A DNA stretch of 64,000 bases from Xenoacremonium recifei. Its lineage: Eukaryota; Ascomycota; Sordariomycetes; Hypocreales; Nectriaceae. The notes beneath the pieces are model-generated. The model did not search any database and had not been told where the DNA came from. It worked only from the letters and a program-made list of their open reading frames with translations. Shown here piece after piece: positions 22,715-33,823 of the stretch. Position 1 is the first letter of the stretch. Each line of letters begins with the position of its first letter. Location: NCBI GenBank assembly GCA_012184525.1, contig WOFQ01000081.1, positions 1-64,000 of the forward strand, given 5' to 3'. Position numbers and translations under genes: made by a program.

Positions 22715-23332
22715 TTACAATATCAGCATTGCTTGACCAAAAGTACAGCACGTGATACGACCACAGTCTCGGCCAGATGACATTGAACCCATAATAATCG
22801 CCGGTCTTGTCTTAGAAAAGAAATGGTACGGCTCCGTACAGCTAATGGTGAATCGATGGATGCCGAATGGGCCAGCAATTTGTAGGCTGTATCGTGTGAT
22901 GCTGGTAGTCCGGATCTCCTCCAGGGTGGGTTCGGACCACTCATCCGTGTATGAACGTCTCCAGTCAACTTTGATATCGAAGCTGGCTTTGCTAGGAACA
23001 GACAGTGCTCCATCATCGTTGATATCAATGTCTGCGTTCTCGCCAAGCTGCCGAGCCTGGTCGTCGTCAGTTGTTGATGTACTTTTTGGTTTCAGGGCCC
23101 CAATCTTGAAAGAATGGCCCTTGCCGCTTACACCATTGGCCCATATGAAGTCATCGCCAAGAGATACTTTGCTCCAATCCGGCTGGGGGTTATAATCGTC
23201 CATGATAATGATTCTTGCTAGATCGAGATATTCCGGACTACTTATTAGAAGGCCAAGGTTAGAGGAATGGGCATAGCGTTTCTGGAAGTTAAAGATGCCT
23301 TGGAACATATTTATATACACCTTTCTGCCCAT
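22715..23332 (-). CDS. Hypothetical protein, unrecognised
   Basis: Open frame of 205 codons. A second ATG at 23203 (MDDYNPQPDW) would give 162 residues and looks the better start, since the acidic region after it (DDDQARQLGENADIDINDD) reads like a real protein. I see no signal peptide, membrane span or known motif. The C-terminal 25 residues (SMSSGRDCGRITCCTF onward) look unlike the rest, so an intron or truncation there is possible. It lies alone in degenerate DNA, 1.4 kb from the nearest recognised feature, and could be a fragment. Confidence 0.35.
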   Translation of the reverse strand: MGRKVYINMFQGIFNFQKRYAHSSNLGLLISSPEYLDLARIIIMDDYNPQPDWSKVSLGDDFIWANGVSGKGHSFKIGALKPKSTSTTDDDQARQLGENADIDINDDGALSVPSKASFDIKVDWRRSYTDEWSEPTLEEIRTTSITRYSLQIAGPFGIHRFTISCTEPYHFFSKTRPAIIMGSMSSGRDCGRITCCTFGQAMLIL

Positions 23333-24985
23333 TGACGGACCAAAAGGGTGGAGCTAAGACATTACTCATAATAATATCATAATGATATCATAATAAGTTC
23401 TGAAAACAGCGAAATTGACCAGGAAGTGGTCATCAGAATTAGACCATTTCCTGCACATCAGGAGCCCTGATAAGAAATCTGCACACGCAAGGCAAACATT
23501 AGCATTTACCGCTACTAGGCATTTCAGCTGGCCACAATTGCAGATCCCTAACTATGGCATCTATTACCTTTCTGGGCCGCACAGAGTAACCACCATTAGC
23601 ATAAATCCCTCATCAACAATCAGCCTAAGTTATTAGTCCTGATATTATAGAAGTTCATCTCGGACAAGAGATTAGAGTGCGGGCAACGACCCACACACAA
23701 CGGAATTCATAATCGAATGATTGGAACGAGAAAGGGACGAGGGAGGCACATTCGTAATTGTTTGCAACCACAATCCAACTCCGCTTTCATCCGCCAAAAT
23801 TGGCGGCAAGAAGCTGAGGGCCGCAGAAGTCAGCTGAGGAAACGGACGAGAAAAGATGCGCGATTGTACGCCCGAAGCGGATCAATAGGTGAGTTCAATA
23901 TTGAGGGACTGAGTTAAATTGGTAATAGCGTCGACTCGAATACACACAGAGAGGAAAGAGCATCTGCAACTGTCGCGCTTATTCCAGCCATCACTATCCG
24001 ATTCATCGCCTTCACCCTCATTCGCGAGCAAGTCCTCTGTCGCTCATACGCTCGGGCTGAGCTCCTCATTTTCCATCACGTTAACCTGCAGCTCTTCATC
24101 CTCGCAGAGCTCGAACGCAGCCTGACCGTTTTACAGATCTCATCCAAATATTTTATGAGGGGTAGATGATCAAACGTCTGCATAAATGATTTAATTGCAG
24201 CTGGTTTGCGCCCTCGTACCGGGTTGTGGTATGGACGGATATGACGAGAGAGGCTGGTTCGTGGGACAGTATGACCTTTCTTGCATATTATAATATACTA
24301 TGAGGTGTAATAGTAAAAGAGGTAATTAAGATCCATCATAATTATTTCTTAAAATATGATTAAGACAGTTGCTTGACTATAAAATATTATCGTTTTCGTG
24401 GAGTGAAGTAGAGTTTTTTATTAAAGTGCCACTGAATTGCCAGTGAGATGCGTCTCGACGCGTTGATATATATGTGTGAGTGAGCAATAGGTAAAAAGTA
24501 AGATCTAATTAATTTATAAGGATCCTATACTCCGTAGGGTAAGTTAGAGATACTAGGGGAGGCGTCAGAAATAAGCCGGAATAAAAGAGCAATCGATTTG
24601 ACAGGGGGCAGGTAATAATTGAGGGCGGATGTCAATTAATAATAGAAGAGTAGGCAGGTAGCCAGAAATAAAATAAAGACCATGCCTTTTCTAACCCTAA
24701 GACTTCTGTCAGCGTTACAGTTTAGTGGATTCTGACACTTGTCTTGTCGCCATTAAGCTGTCCTCAATGCACGCAGCTCTACTTTACTATGCCACTTCAG
24801 TGACTTTTCAAAATGCAGTAGTCATAGTGAAGTGGTTTTGTTATTTGCCCTCTGTCGAACTATTCTTATACATTTCTAAACTCCCTAAATGCCTTGACAG
24901 TCATAGCTTGTATAATCTCTCCATCCATAGTCCCGTGAACGTAACTAAGTCGTCAGAGCCAATTCGATAAATTCAAGTGCTAAAC
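23333..24985. other. AT-rich gene-poor stretch
   Basis: No gene is supported. Sequence from about 24170 to 24720 is strongly AT-rich with many short A/T runs, as expected of RIP-affected relics. A minus-strand acidic peptide can be read at about 24120-23920 (ELCEDEELQVNVMENEEL) but ends in stops. Confidence 0.4.
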
Positions 24986-26742
24986 TTACCATTCACCAAT
25001 ATAGCGCCGGGTATCTCTATCCCCTGAGAGCATACACAACACCCCCGCCAAGGAGAATACTGATAGCGTCGTCAGGCTCGAGTTCAGTCGGCCCAAGGCC
25101 AAAGTAGCCAGTAGTAGTGATGAAAAACCGCCTGTTAAATTGCTCAATAAGACGCAGCTGCCGATATTCAATATGAGTACAAGCGACCCAAGTGTTCAGA
25201 AGATTTTCGAGCCCTTCAGACGTGCTGTTTGTCCAGATCATCGAGTCTTTGCGGCCCGATGGCACTTAACGGGTTTGGGTGCTCGCTCGCCCTGCTTGAG
25301 ATCTACCAAGACTGTCCTCCAAAAAGATTGATGATATTCCTCACCAGTTCGATAATGGTTATCGCCAGGTAAGAGAGAACGCCATCCGCCCAAGACGGAG
25401 CGCATGGTGTCTGCCCATTTGCTGCTGTCTTGACCCTTCCAACCTGGCGCTTTCTCGCCAACCTTCTCAACTGTATCAACAACTGATCCCTTCAACACCA
25501 AAGTCAAATGATCGTTCTCTGTACTGATGGAAGGCGAAAAGCTGTCACGAAGAGACGCGTCATAAGGTCGTGGCGACAAGATAGGTTTTTTGACGAGGTT
25601 ATGTAGTCAGAAAATGGTTCATTGTGAGCCCCAAAATCCGGGACCCAAGAGCTGAGCTTCTCATTCCTCAATTCTCTGTCTTCTGATATTAATCCAAGAC
25701 AGTCGAGGTTTCCATCTTCAACCAACACTGCTCGCATGGCCACTCTGTAGACTTTTTCAACAGGCCAAGAATAATCAGGTTCGAGGTCATGGCAACGACC
25801 TACCAAACCTAAAAGTCCAATGACCTTATCTTTTGTATCCGATGCGGCTCGATTCCAAGTGGAATCGAGAGCCAAAGCCACTCTAATGCCTCTTCTGGTC
25901 TTCAGACGCTGACTGAGATCTGCAGCCCTCCAAACTGCTCTCAGTGAAACTTGAGGGTCAATTGTAGACCCTTTCCAGCAATTGAAGTTGACAGAGAAGT
26001 ATATAAAGTATGATAGGTCATGAAGATAATGGATCGGAAATGTTTTTGTGCCACACCAGCATAATACTTTTGGACAGAGGACGCTCTCTTGCAAGGTCCA
26101 CATCCTTTTCCACCAGAGTCTAGATAGAAGAGCAACTGCGTGGTCTAAACTGGAGACAAGGCAGTCATGGGATAAGATGGGTTCGTAAACTTCATTGTAT
26201 GACTCGATGGACCGAGGATAGGCTAAAGACTTGGCTCCAGGGTTGAGTGTAGATCCAACAATCGGCATACGTTATTCTTTTCGGTTTTTACACATGAGCG
26301 AGTGGAACTTTTTCAGGAAGTCGATACCAATATCTGAGCTTTCTGTTGACTCGTCAAGCCAGACGTTGACAACCTCGGCCTTGGAGTAAATGCAGTTCAT
26401 CTGCTGGACTTGGTTGTTCCTTTCCGAAATATCGCACTGGTTAATACAAATAGCATCACCCCAAATCGTGCGCGGGGTGTTAGCATTACGCATGGCTTGA
26501 CAAGCTGAGAACAGATTTTGTCGGAGATTGAACCGTTTGCCATTGACCAGCACGGACTTTGTTGCCTTCTCGTCCCCCCAAGTATATGACATTGCTTCAT
26601 ACGAGACAGAGCTGTCTATTTCATAGTGTTCAAGCCTACATGTAATGACCTGCGAGGCCTGTGCTGGCTCGATAGTAAGCAGCCGGAACCATCCTTGTCT
26701 AGGCAGGGACGTGTAGTGATATTGATCTCGCGGGGTGTCCAT
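24986..26742 (-). pseudogene. HET-domain gene 1, broken
   Basis: Relic of a heterokaryon-incompatibility (HET) type gene, a fungal NLR-like cell-death/self-recognition factor. The HET core is clear: YEAMSYTWGDE near 26590, then AICINQCDISERNNQVQQM near 26440. An in-frame TAA at 26272-26274 follows CKNRKE, and the frame continues unchanged with WKRMWTLQES, DKVIGLLGL and WVPDFGAHNE. A one-base loss in an A6 run near 25590 shifts the frame before YDAS, another shift lies near 25265, and a third near 25010 just before GDRDTRRYIGEW, the usual C-terminal segment. One stop and three shifts make it a pseudogene. The homopolymer shift could partly be sequence error; the stop is less easily so explained. 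Confidence 0.8.
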
Positions 26743-27875
26743 CGCAGGTAGTGAACGGAAGCGAGCAGCAGATGAATGAAAGGTCGGGCGCGTTAGTATC
26801 AGCGTTGTATTAGAAAATAACTGATGCTATCGTTGCCTTGAGAGATTTTCAAAGGTTTAGTGACGCCTTGCTCCGGTTTTTCTTGAACCTCCAGCACTAA
26901 CAATATTCTTCCTGAAAGAGCACTTCCTCAAAGTATTATACGACGCCGGAGAAATAGACGCTCTATTATTACTGGATTGCACTAGAATGCGGGAAGAGCC
27001 ATCAGCCGCAACTCCAGCGCATCTAATGCCGGCCTGCAGACTGCTTGAGGTCCTTATCCAAGCTACCCGAGAGACTTGTTAGTCATGTCCTGGCTTGGAG
27101 CGGTGGCCTGTTGTGAAACAGCTGACTTTATCTTTGCGTCAGTATTAGCTACCAAAATCTATATACATTACCATTAATCCATAAAGCTCGCAAACTCTTT
27201 TTAGCTGTCGCTTCAGTTACCAAGGATCTGTCGCATATCTCATCATTAGTGCCCATTGCCTGTTTGAAAGAGAACCGAATTAAAACGGAATAGAGTATAA
27301 TTCCCTAAAGCATGTCGGTTATGGTAATTGATGATGTGCTTGCCGTAGGTAAGACACTTTGTGCAGTGTTGATGTTATTGGGTAAGATTGGTGTAGGTGT
27401 TAATGATATCATTGTGTTGATTGTAGCTGAGTTGCCTGTACACCGTGGCCGAGAACAGTTATACAGGACTGGTTTTGGGGAAGTCTGCACCCAAAGCCTC
27501 TTAATATTTGGTGGTGCATAGATATTTTTGATAGACGTTATTCTTCAAGTTTCATTCTTGATCACAAGATTCGCAAAATTGAAGCATCACAGGTTGAGTC
27601 AGTGATGCCCTATTCGCGAGGAGGCAGTACAACAATCTCAGGGAGCAAGACGCGGAAATCATCCCACCAACTCCATGGATACTCTCGACGTATGCTCGTT
27701 TCGAATTTGCAGCGATGAAAAGATCCAATCGAGAAAAAAGTTCTAAGAGCTAATAACTAAATACCTCAGATTTTTAACTGAGGTAGAGATTCAATCGCAC
27801 TGAATCGCACTGATTGGTACGCAAATGGTCTTGCAGTGAACTTCCGTCAAACATGTTTAATAGGAACCCAACACT
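26743..27875. other. Intergenic, nothing recognised
   Basis: No gene supported. The stretch 27305-27521 gives open frames on both strands without family character. An 8-bp hairpin TACCTCAG/CTGAGGTA lies at 27762-27785. Confidence 0.4.
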
Positions 27876-29126
27876 TCAATCCAAGACATTCGAGCTAAAC
27901 CATGGTGAATAGACATCCCGTGCCCAGCCTGCCAGTTGATGTATGCCAGCAATGATAGTATAAATGTCAAGGCAACTCTGCGTTGTGCCAAATTGAAGAT
28001 CTGTCCATAGCTGTGTCTTGCCACCTTCGAAAGTTGACAATACCAAGTGCAACGATGTCCTTAAATTATAACACCAGGAATGAAGCCGAGCTCAGAAAGT
28101 GTCGAGAGAACTTCTTCATCAATGCGTTTCTTTTCCGTATCCGTCTGAGGTGTTCCCCGCTGTCTTATAACCTTCTCACTGACCGCCCATCGAAGGAATG
28201 CCCAATGAGCAGTTTTCCAAATGCCAATCTGAAGGCGTTCTGTATCCCAATGAACCCCATGCTTCTTGATTTCTATACTAATCAGGAGTGGACGCAAACG
28301 GAGGGGCTCGAAGTCGGTGAAGTTAACTGTGTGTGTAGAGGTGCTTGAACTGAACCTGGCCAAACTGGCCTCAAATTCCGTGCCAATGACGACGGATGCA
28401 TATATACATCTGTCAATTATTTTGGCCGGTGAGGAGACCGGCTTTAAGTCTCAATGAGGACGGGCAGTAGTGCTAGGATCTCTTAGTCAGGGGTGTGTTA
28501 GATTGCAAGCACTGGGAACTCCTGGAACTCACCAACCCACCACATTATAATCGTCTCAGTCCACAGAGAACTTCCTCGAAAACGCTTTGCAGGACACGCA
28601 AGAGGACTTGAATATTCTAGCTCGCTTCTTCGTGGCTGAATTCCTGGCACTCGATCGCTTTCTGATGTATCTTTTCCACTTCTTCAAAGCTCGGAATACG
28701 GCCAGGTAGGTTATCGGTCTCGCCGGGGGCCCTGAATGCATGCCTCCATTTCGTTAGTCTAGCGCCCGCGTCGTAACCTTATCCATAACTAGATCTGAGA
28801 TTACCGGGTAGAATGTCAAGACAGCGTCCAACCTCCCCTATTTAGCTCACGAAATCGTCGGTTCCATTAGGAGGCATATCGCTATCAAGGACTATGTGCT
28901 CTACGCCTGACTCGCTCAGCCGCAATAGTGACAGTTGCTTCCTCGGCGGAGACGTTCTAGACGCGAGAGAGCCTGCTTCTGAGGTTGATGTGGACGACGG
29001 AGCAGAAAAGGAGATCGACGGCGCTGAGGGATTTCGGATTTTCGGACGAAGCGTCGCATTGAGATCGGGAGAGACATCGAGTGCATCGAAAGAATTTGTT
29101 CGTCTTCGCTTTGGGGTGGAAGGCAT
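27876..29126 (-). pseudogene. PD-(D/E)XK nuclease-like gene, broken copy
   Basis: Relic of the ascomycete PD-(D/E)XK nuclease-like family also present intact at 44849-46186. The shared landmarks occur in the same order: TPKRRR in the N-terminus, a serine/proline-rich linker, PGRIPSFEEVEKIHQKAIEC near 28700, the active-site-like strand LLISIEIKKH near 28280 (SIESKK in the intact protein), and a C-terminal AGIHQLAGWARDVYSPWF near 27920 (intact: WGVQRLANWVKEVFWPWY). It has a TAA near 28800, a TAG where the intact gene has the conserved Trp of EAGWN (TGG to TAG, RIP-like) near 28625, and several frame shifts. The two copies are too diverged for a recent duplication. Confidence 0.8.
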
Positions 29127-29989
29127 CCCGCGATGCAGGTAGTCATTGTCGTAGCAGGACGGCCAGGGGGGTGATATAATGTTGATAGTAGTGATCACCA
29201 GGGACGTTTTTTCGTTTGCAGTTCTCGGGAGCGAATGGGTAAGTTGAGTTATTGCTATCGAAGACATTTAGAAGCTAATGGTAGATTGCATTTGCTGCAT
29301 TCATGGCGTGTTGGATCTTGATATTGTCGGGCGAATAGGTGACTGTTGTGCAAGCTTGCTTGCTGATGGGACATGATGATACAAAGTAGTTGACGTGGCA
29401 ACCACTAGCAAGCCTTCGGTAGCGTTGGGCCGTAGGCTAGATCCGGCGTACCCCACCTCTGCTAAGATCAGAGTTGTCTGTTCTGAGGGGCCACAAATTT
29501 TCTCACTTTACTCTATACACAAGCAACAAATAACCGAATTGAATAATCTTGAGAAGGGTATCTACCAAGAGAAATCAAAACAAGAACGGGATCAATCGGC
29601 CATTAGCTCAAGGGAAATATTTAGTATTACATGCTGTCGCACGTGATACCCTTTAGAAGCGCTAGGTCTCGCTTGCACGTGATCACGTGAGTTGTCAGAC
29701 GGAAGAAGGATAGTCCGCCCCGGAAGACAGAAATCCAAGGGGCTGGGGCCGTAGCAGCGTTTCTCGCGCAACAAGCAACAAACAAGCAACAACATGCTGA
29801 ATTGAACGAGTCAATCCAATCGCATAATTCATGCTTTTACCGCCGTCCCTGAAGTATATATTTCATCGGACTAACCGTTGACCCGCTCTTAAGTCCGACA
29901 GCTCCCTACAACTTTAAACTTCAATCACCATCTCATCTCTTCGCTGTTGTGTTTCTCTCACGAATATACACACGCCTACAAGCGAAGTC
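29127..29989. other. Intergenic, upstream of the Uma2-like gene
   Basis: Probably the 5' flanks of two genes read outward. No further coding sequence is recognised. The short frame at 29395-29646 has no family character. Confidence 0.4.
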
Positions 29990-30918
29990 ATGGATACTCG
30001 CTCCGAAAGCTCGTCGCTCGTCCCCGCAGCTACACCTGCACGGCTTGGTCCAGTGCGGCCGACCGTTCGATTCGATTTACCAATGCGAAGTCGGTTTTTG
30101 AAGCGATCAACGAAGCTACCACGGAAGAAACTGTGGTCCAGAGTATGGAAACTCTCCCAGAATCTGTATCCCCCTCTTGACCAGTCCTATAGACATCTCT
30201 CTTGCACAATTCGAGCGTTTCTTTCGTCAGCGTGAGAGGCAAGGTCGGAAATTTCGCCTACGATACTATGCAAGCCTCGAGACTATGGTCATTACAACTC
30301 CAACTCTGGCTCACGAGCACACCAAGAATTCTATAGTCCTAAAAGTTGCAATTGCCCTCAATGCCATGGGGATTGAAGAGGATGAGTGGGGCGATTCCGG
30401 CAGCACAACGTACTTCTCCTCAACCGGCGATGCTGGTGGAGGGGGATGCATCTGGCACCCCTTTGCGCGTGCGGACTGGCCCTCAACCATGGCCAACCCT
30501 AGTTATCGAATGTGGAGCGACACAGAGCATGCCATCATTGCGAGCGAAGATGAGGTGGTGGTTCGCGGCCTCGAACCATGAGGTGAAGATCGTTCTGCTG
30601 GTCAATTTACAGCCAGCTATCCGGAAGATCGTCATCGAGAAGTGGGTTGAAGTGCCAGGAGCACCAAGTCCTGGCGCAACTATGACAAGGGTCATCTCCG
30701 CTAACCCAAGCATTGACCCTGTCTGCGACCAGACCATCCGGATCGAGCCGAATTCTACCAGCAACACCCAGACTCCAGCCTCATATGTGGTTACTAGAGG
30801 GCCGCTAAGGCTCGAGTTCCAGTTGCTTCTCCTCAGAGCACCGTCTGGGCAAGGTGAAGGAGATGTCATTATTCCTGACGAATACTTCCAACATCTTGGG
30901 GCCAGAATATGGCGGTGA
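29990..30918 (+). pseudogene. Uma2/PD-(D/E)XK-like protein gene with three frameshifts
   Basis: Encodes a protein of about 308 residues of a fungal family with a restriction-endonuclease-like core. The central phrase PWPTLVIECGATQS followed by RAKMRWWFAASNHEVKIVLLV has the Uma2-type layout (acidic strand 'vvEv/IEC', then a helix and 'vkvvllv'). Preceding it are QFERFFRQRERQGRKFRLRYYAS and ITTPTLAHEH, and the C-terminus ends DVIIPDEYFQHLGARIW. Reading needs three single-base corrections: near 30088 (after RFDLP), near 30172 in a C5 run, and near 30440 in a G5 run. There are no nonsense codons apart from those the shifts create. It is either a recent pseudogene or carries sequencing indels. Nuclease function is inference from fold similarity. 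Confidence 0.65.
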
Positions 30919-33329
30919 TTACACCTATTGGGATTAGTGAAGGTTATTTTGAGTTAGGCGCAAGGGCTTAATATAGCCCACTAAACTAATGCCACTTGTT
31001 ATTTACGTAGACGTGGAAACTGTTATTTGTACTTCTGACATTGCTTATTTGAAAATATCTACAATGTACAAAGATTAGACTTAATTATTTGGACGAGGAC
31101 AATGAACAATATCAGGGTATTCTGGCCTGCTTCCGTATGTGCGATTGAACATTGCCAATCGTGTTGGAACTCCTACGACACGCCAGGCTCACTTCAGCAG
31201 ATCCAGTCGCCATTTACCCGAGCGTGGTTGAGTTACTTCACTTTAGACTGGGAGCACTGAGCAGAAGTAACATTGCCTCAACATCACTTTTTGACCATCC
31301 CAATGCAATGTTGTAGATATACAGTCAAATTACTCAGCTTTTCTGTGTATAGACAATAGCTACGTGGATTGTTGGAACTCCTCGGCACTTCAATCAGAAG
31401 GCCGGTTAGTGTAATGTCAGTCTGACTCCAGTGTGAACACGATAACGTATTGCGGAATTGTCAACCCCCCCGGAAACGTACGTATACTTGCGCTTTGATT
31501 CAATGTGATTCAATGAAAGACTTGACCCATCTGTCGAGTTAGATCTGCGTGAGTCCATTAACCACTTCCAGAAGTGGTGTTTGCTTCTTGTGAGGAATCC
31601 TTATTTGGTGATTAGCGGGGAGTGAACGAGGAGGAGCTCTCAACAGCAACAGAAATCCACAACCATGGCCCCAATAACTCCCCTCTCCAAACACACCGGA
31701 AAGCAAGACGTCATCTTCCTCGCCATGAAGTTCGACTGACATCAACCAGTGAGGTCTTGGTCTTGCCTGCTTGCGATGTAGAGTGTCAGAGGCCTCTTGC
31801 ACCCGATTTGCGTAAGTTACAGGTATCTCAGAGCCGCACGGCTGTTGCTGAGAAGGAATACTGGAGGCTTTTCGGCTTCTAATGGGAATGACCGCGCGCC
31901 TAACACCGAAGGTCAAACGCCAAGCAAATATTGGGGATGGCGTAAGCATTGAGGAAAAAGAGATTCGACTTATAAACACTCAATAGCGGCCCAATGTTCT
32001 TGTGACTGAGACTATAGGCTCACAGTGAACAGATCTGAAAAGATACCAACCAATTATTTGCGAGGATTTAGCGCTTCGGCCAGAATATGAGCTTTGCCGG
32101 TGGCTTCCACACCCAGTACTGTCTAGAGTCTCACGTCTCCGCTACTTTCTCCTCCTCTACTATTACAGGAGCTGAACCGTATCCAGAAGATATACAGATC
32201 ATATTTCCCTGTCCTGGGAGTCTCTTCAGTCTGGCAGGCAATGCGAGCCGCTTCTGAGAATACTTTCGACGCGAGTCCGTCGCCCAATCTCAGCCAGGTC
32301 CTATACAACGGCAGATAAAAGCCGGTGTTGAATTGAGACAGGACGCGAAAGGTCGCAGCCGTGATGGTGAGAGGTAGGATTCAAGAATACACTCCAAATC
32401 TAGCTCCAAATTGCCAGGTCTTATCTGCCACAAGATCTGCCCAGTCATTTTGGCTTTAGCCAATGGGAGAGGGTTGGCTGGGGTTTAAATTGGGTATATG
32501 GATGTTAAAGTGATATCTATATGGCATCAGAGTCGATGTCATTTATATGCGGCCCGATCCGGCGGCAGATGGAACAAAGACAATGCGAGTGAGAGAACTT
32601 CCTTTTGGCTTATGTCCTTCGTAAGGAGAAATGGATTACTCGTACATCTCTACTAGGTCCCAGAGTCCTCGGTATCGGTCGAGTTGGCCCGAATAGTTTG
32701 AGTCCAGTCTGCTGTTATTAGGTCACTACTTGAAGATGACACTCTGCAATGCAAAGACATGAGCGAAGAGAATATGCGGATCATTCGGGCGCATGTAAAA
32801 GTATATCTTCAACTACTGGATATTTTTTACACAGCCACGTTAATGCACCTTTGTTTATATGAACAAAGGTTAGGTCCAGGTATGCTGCCAGCCTTTCTAC
32901 TAGCGAAGTTAATTAACATTGCAGAGTCGCAGGCGAATCATTGCATGGAGCGTAATAATGAAAACCCTCAATGTATACATGGTGGCTCAGTGCGCAGTTG
33001 TCCTCATGCCATTACGAGTAGAGCAGGACAGGAGGACCGCCTCTTATTCTTGACTTATCTTGTAAATATCTAGACACACTATTTGCGGGATGCCAGAAGA
33101 AAATCTAAGTGGGAGGACAGCTTGGGAGATGATGAGAGATTAGGCGGGAGTGGTAGACCTGCTTCTGCAGAAAGCCAGATTAAATTTGAAATCTATGAAC
33201 GGGAGTGGTTTACCTCATCTTGTTGCCACGCTAGAAAGGCCGCATTTCATGGCATCGTAGTACGATGTCATGTAGAATAATTGATAGGGTCTTCCTCGCG
33301 ACCTCAACGTCCGCGCTTTGCCCAAACTA
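30919..33329. other. Gene-poor stretch
   Basis: Nothing I can support. Open frames at 31539-31979 (minus), 31622-31882 (plus) and 32759-33073 (plus) lack family resemblance, signal peptides or splice-consistent extensions. A 24-codon plus frame at 31664 (MAPITPLSKHTGKQDVIF) looks like a severed N-terminus but cannot be extended. Confidence 0.35.
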
Positions 33330-33823
33330 TCAACAAAATGTAGAATATCCAAATTGACAAGAGTAACAGGTACATGGGATATTTCCTCCGCAGCAATTGT
33401 TGTTTTCCACACAATCGAGAGGGATCTCAATGCCATAACTAGACGTTAAGTTAGCAAGTCCTGACCAAGGTGTAGGTTAGTTACGCACCAGTTCTCGGGG
33501 TTGCAGTATGTGATTGGAAGCGGGCCCGCCTGGGGATTATCCGAATAATCGTAATTCAATGAATAACCGGAGATGCAGCCTGCTTGGGCATTAACGATCA
33601 AACCTTGGCAGTGTAATCAAGATTACATACCAACATTCTGGTCACCACTACCGATGTCTCCAGAGCAGGTTTGAACACCATTGTCTACTGCGGTGATGTA
33701 CCCAGCAACCTCAAACCCATCTGAGACTTGTCCACTAAGCTCCAGACATCCGAGAGCAATGTGGGAAAGGTGAAACATAGTAATAGCCGCAACACCGGCA
33801 TGAATGCGCTTTAAGGTAACCAT
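33330..33823 (-). CDS. Small secreted cysteine-rich protein
   Basis: Three exons, 33823-33631, 33579-33489 and 33438-33330, with introns of 51 and 50 nt (GTATGT...AAGCAG and GTGCGT...GTCTAG), give 130 residues. The N-terminus has a signal-peptide shape: basic start MVTLKR, a hydrophobic stretch to about residue 25, then IALG before the first cysteine. Twelve Cys lie at or after residue 26, nine of them in the last 55 residues, in the spacing YC-x3-NC, DC-x5-NCC, PC-x-C-x2-C and a terminal FC. Size, secretion signal and cysteine density are those of fungal effector-like secreted proteins; I recognise no named family. Both introns keep the frame and the only stop is terminal, so the gene appears intact although it lies among pseudogenes. 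Confidence 0.65.

Noticed and set aside
27762..27785. 8-bp hairpin as a miniature transposon end
   Set aside because: No matching partner or target duplication was found; short hairpins of this size are common.
31539..31979. 146-codon minus-strand open frame
   Set aside because: No motif, no splice-consistent extension, and a competing plus-strand frame; likely chance.
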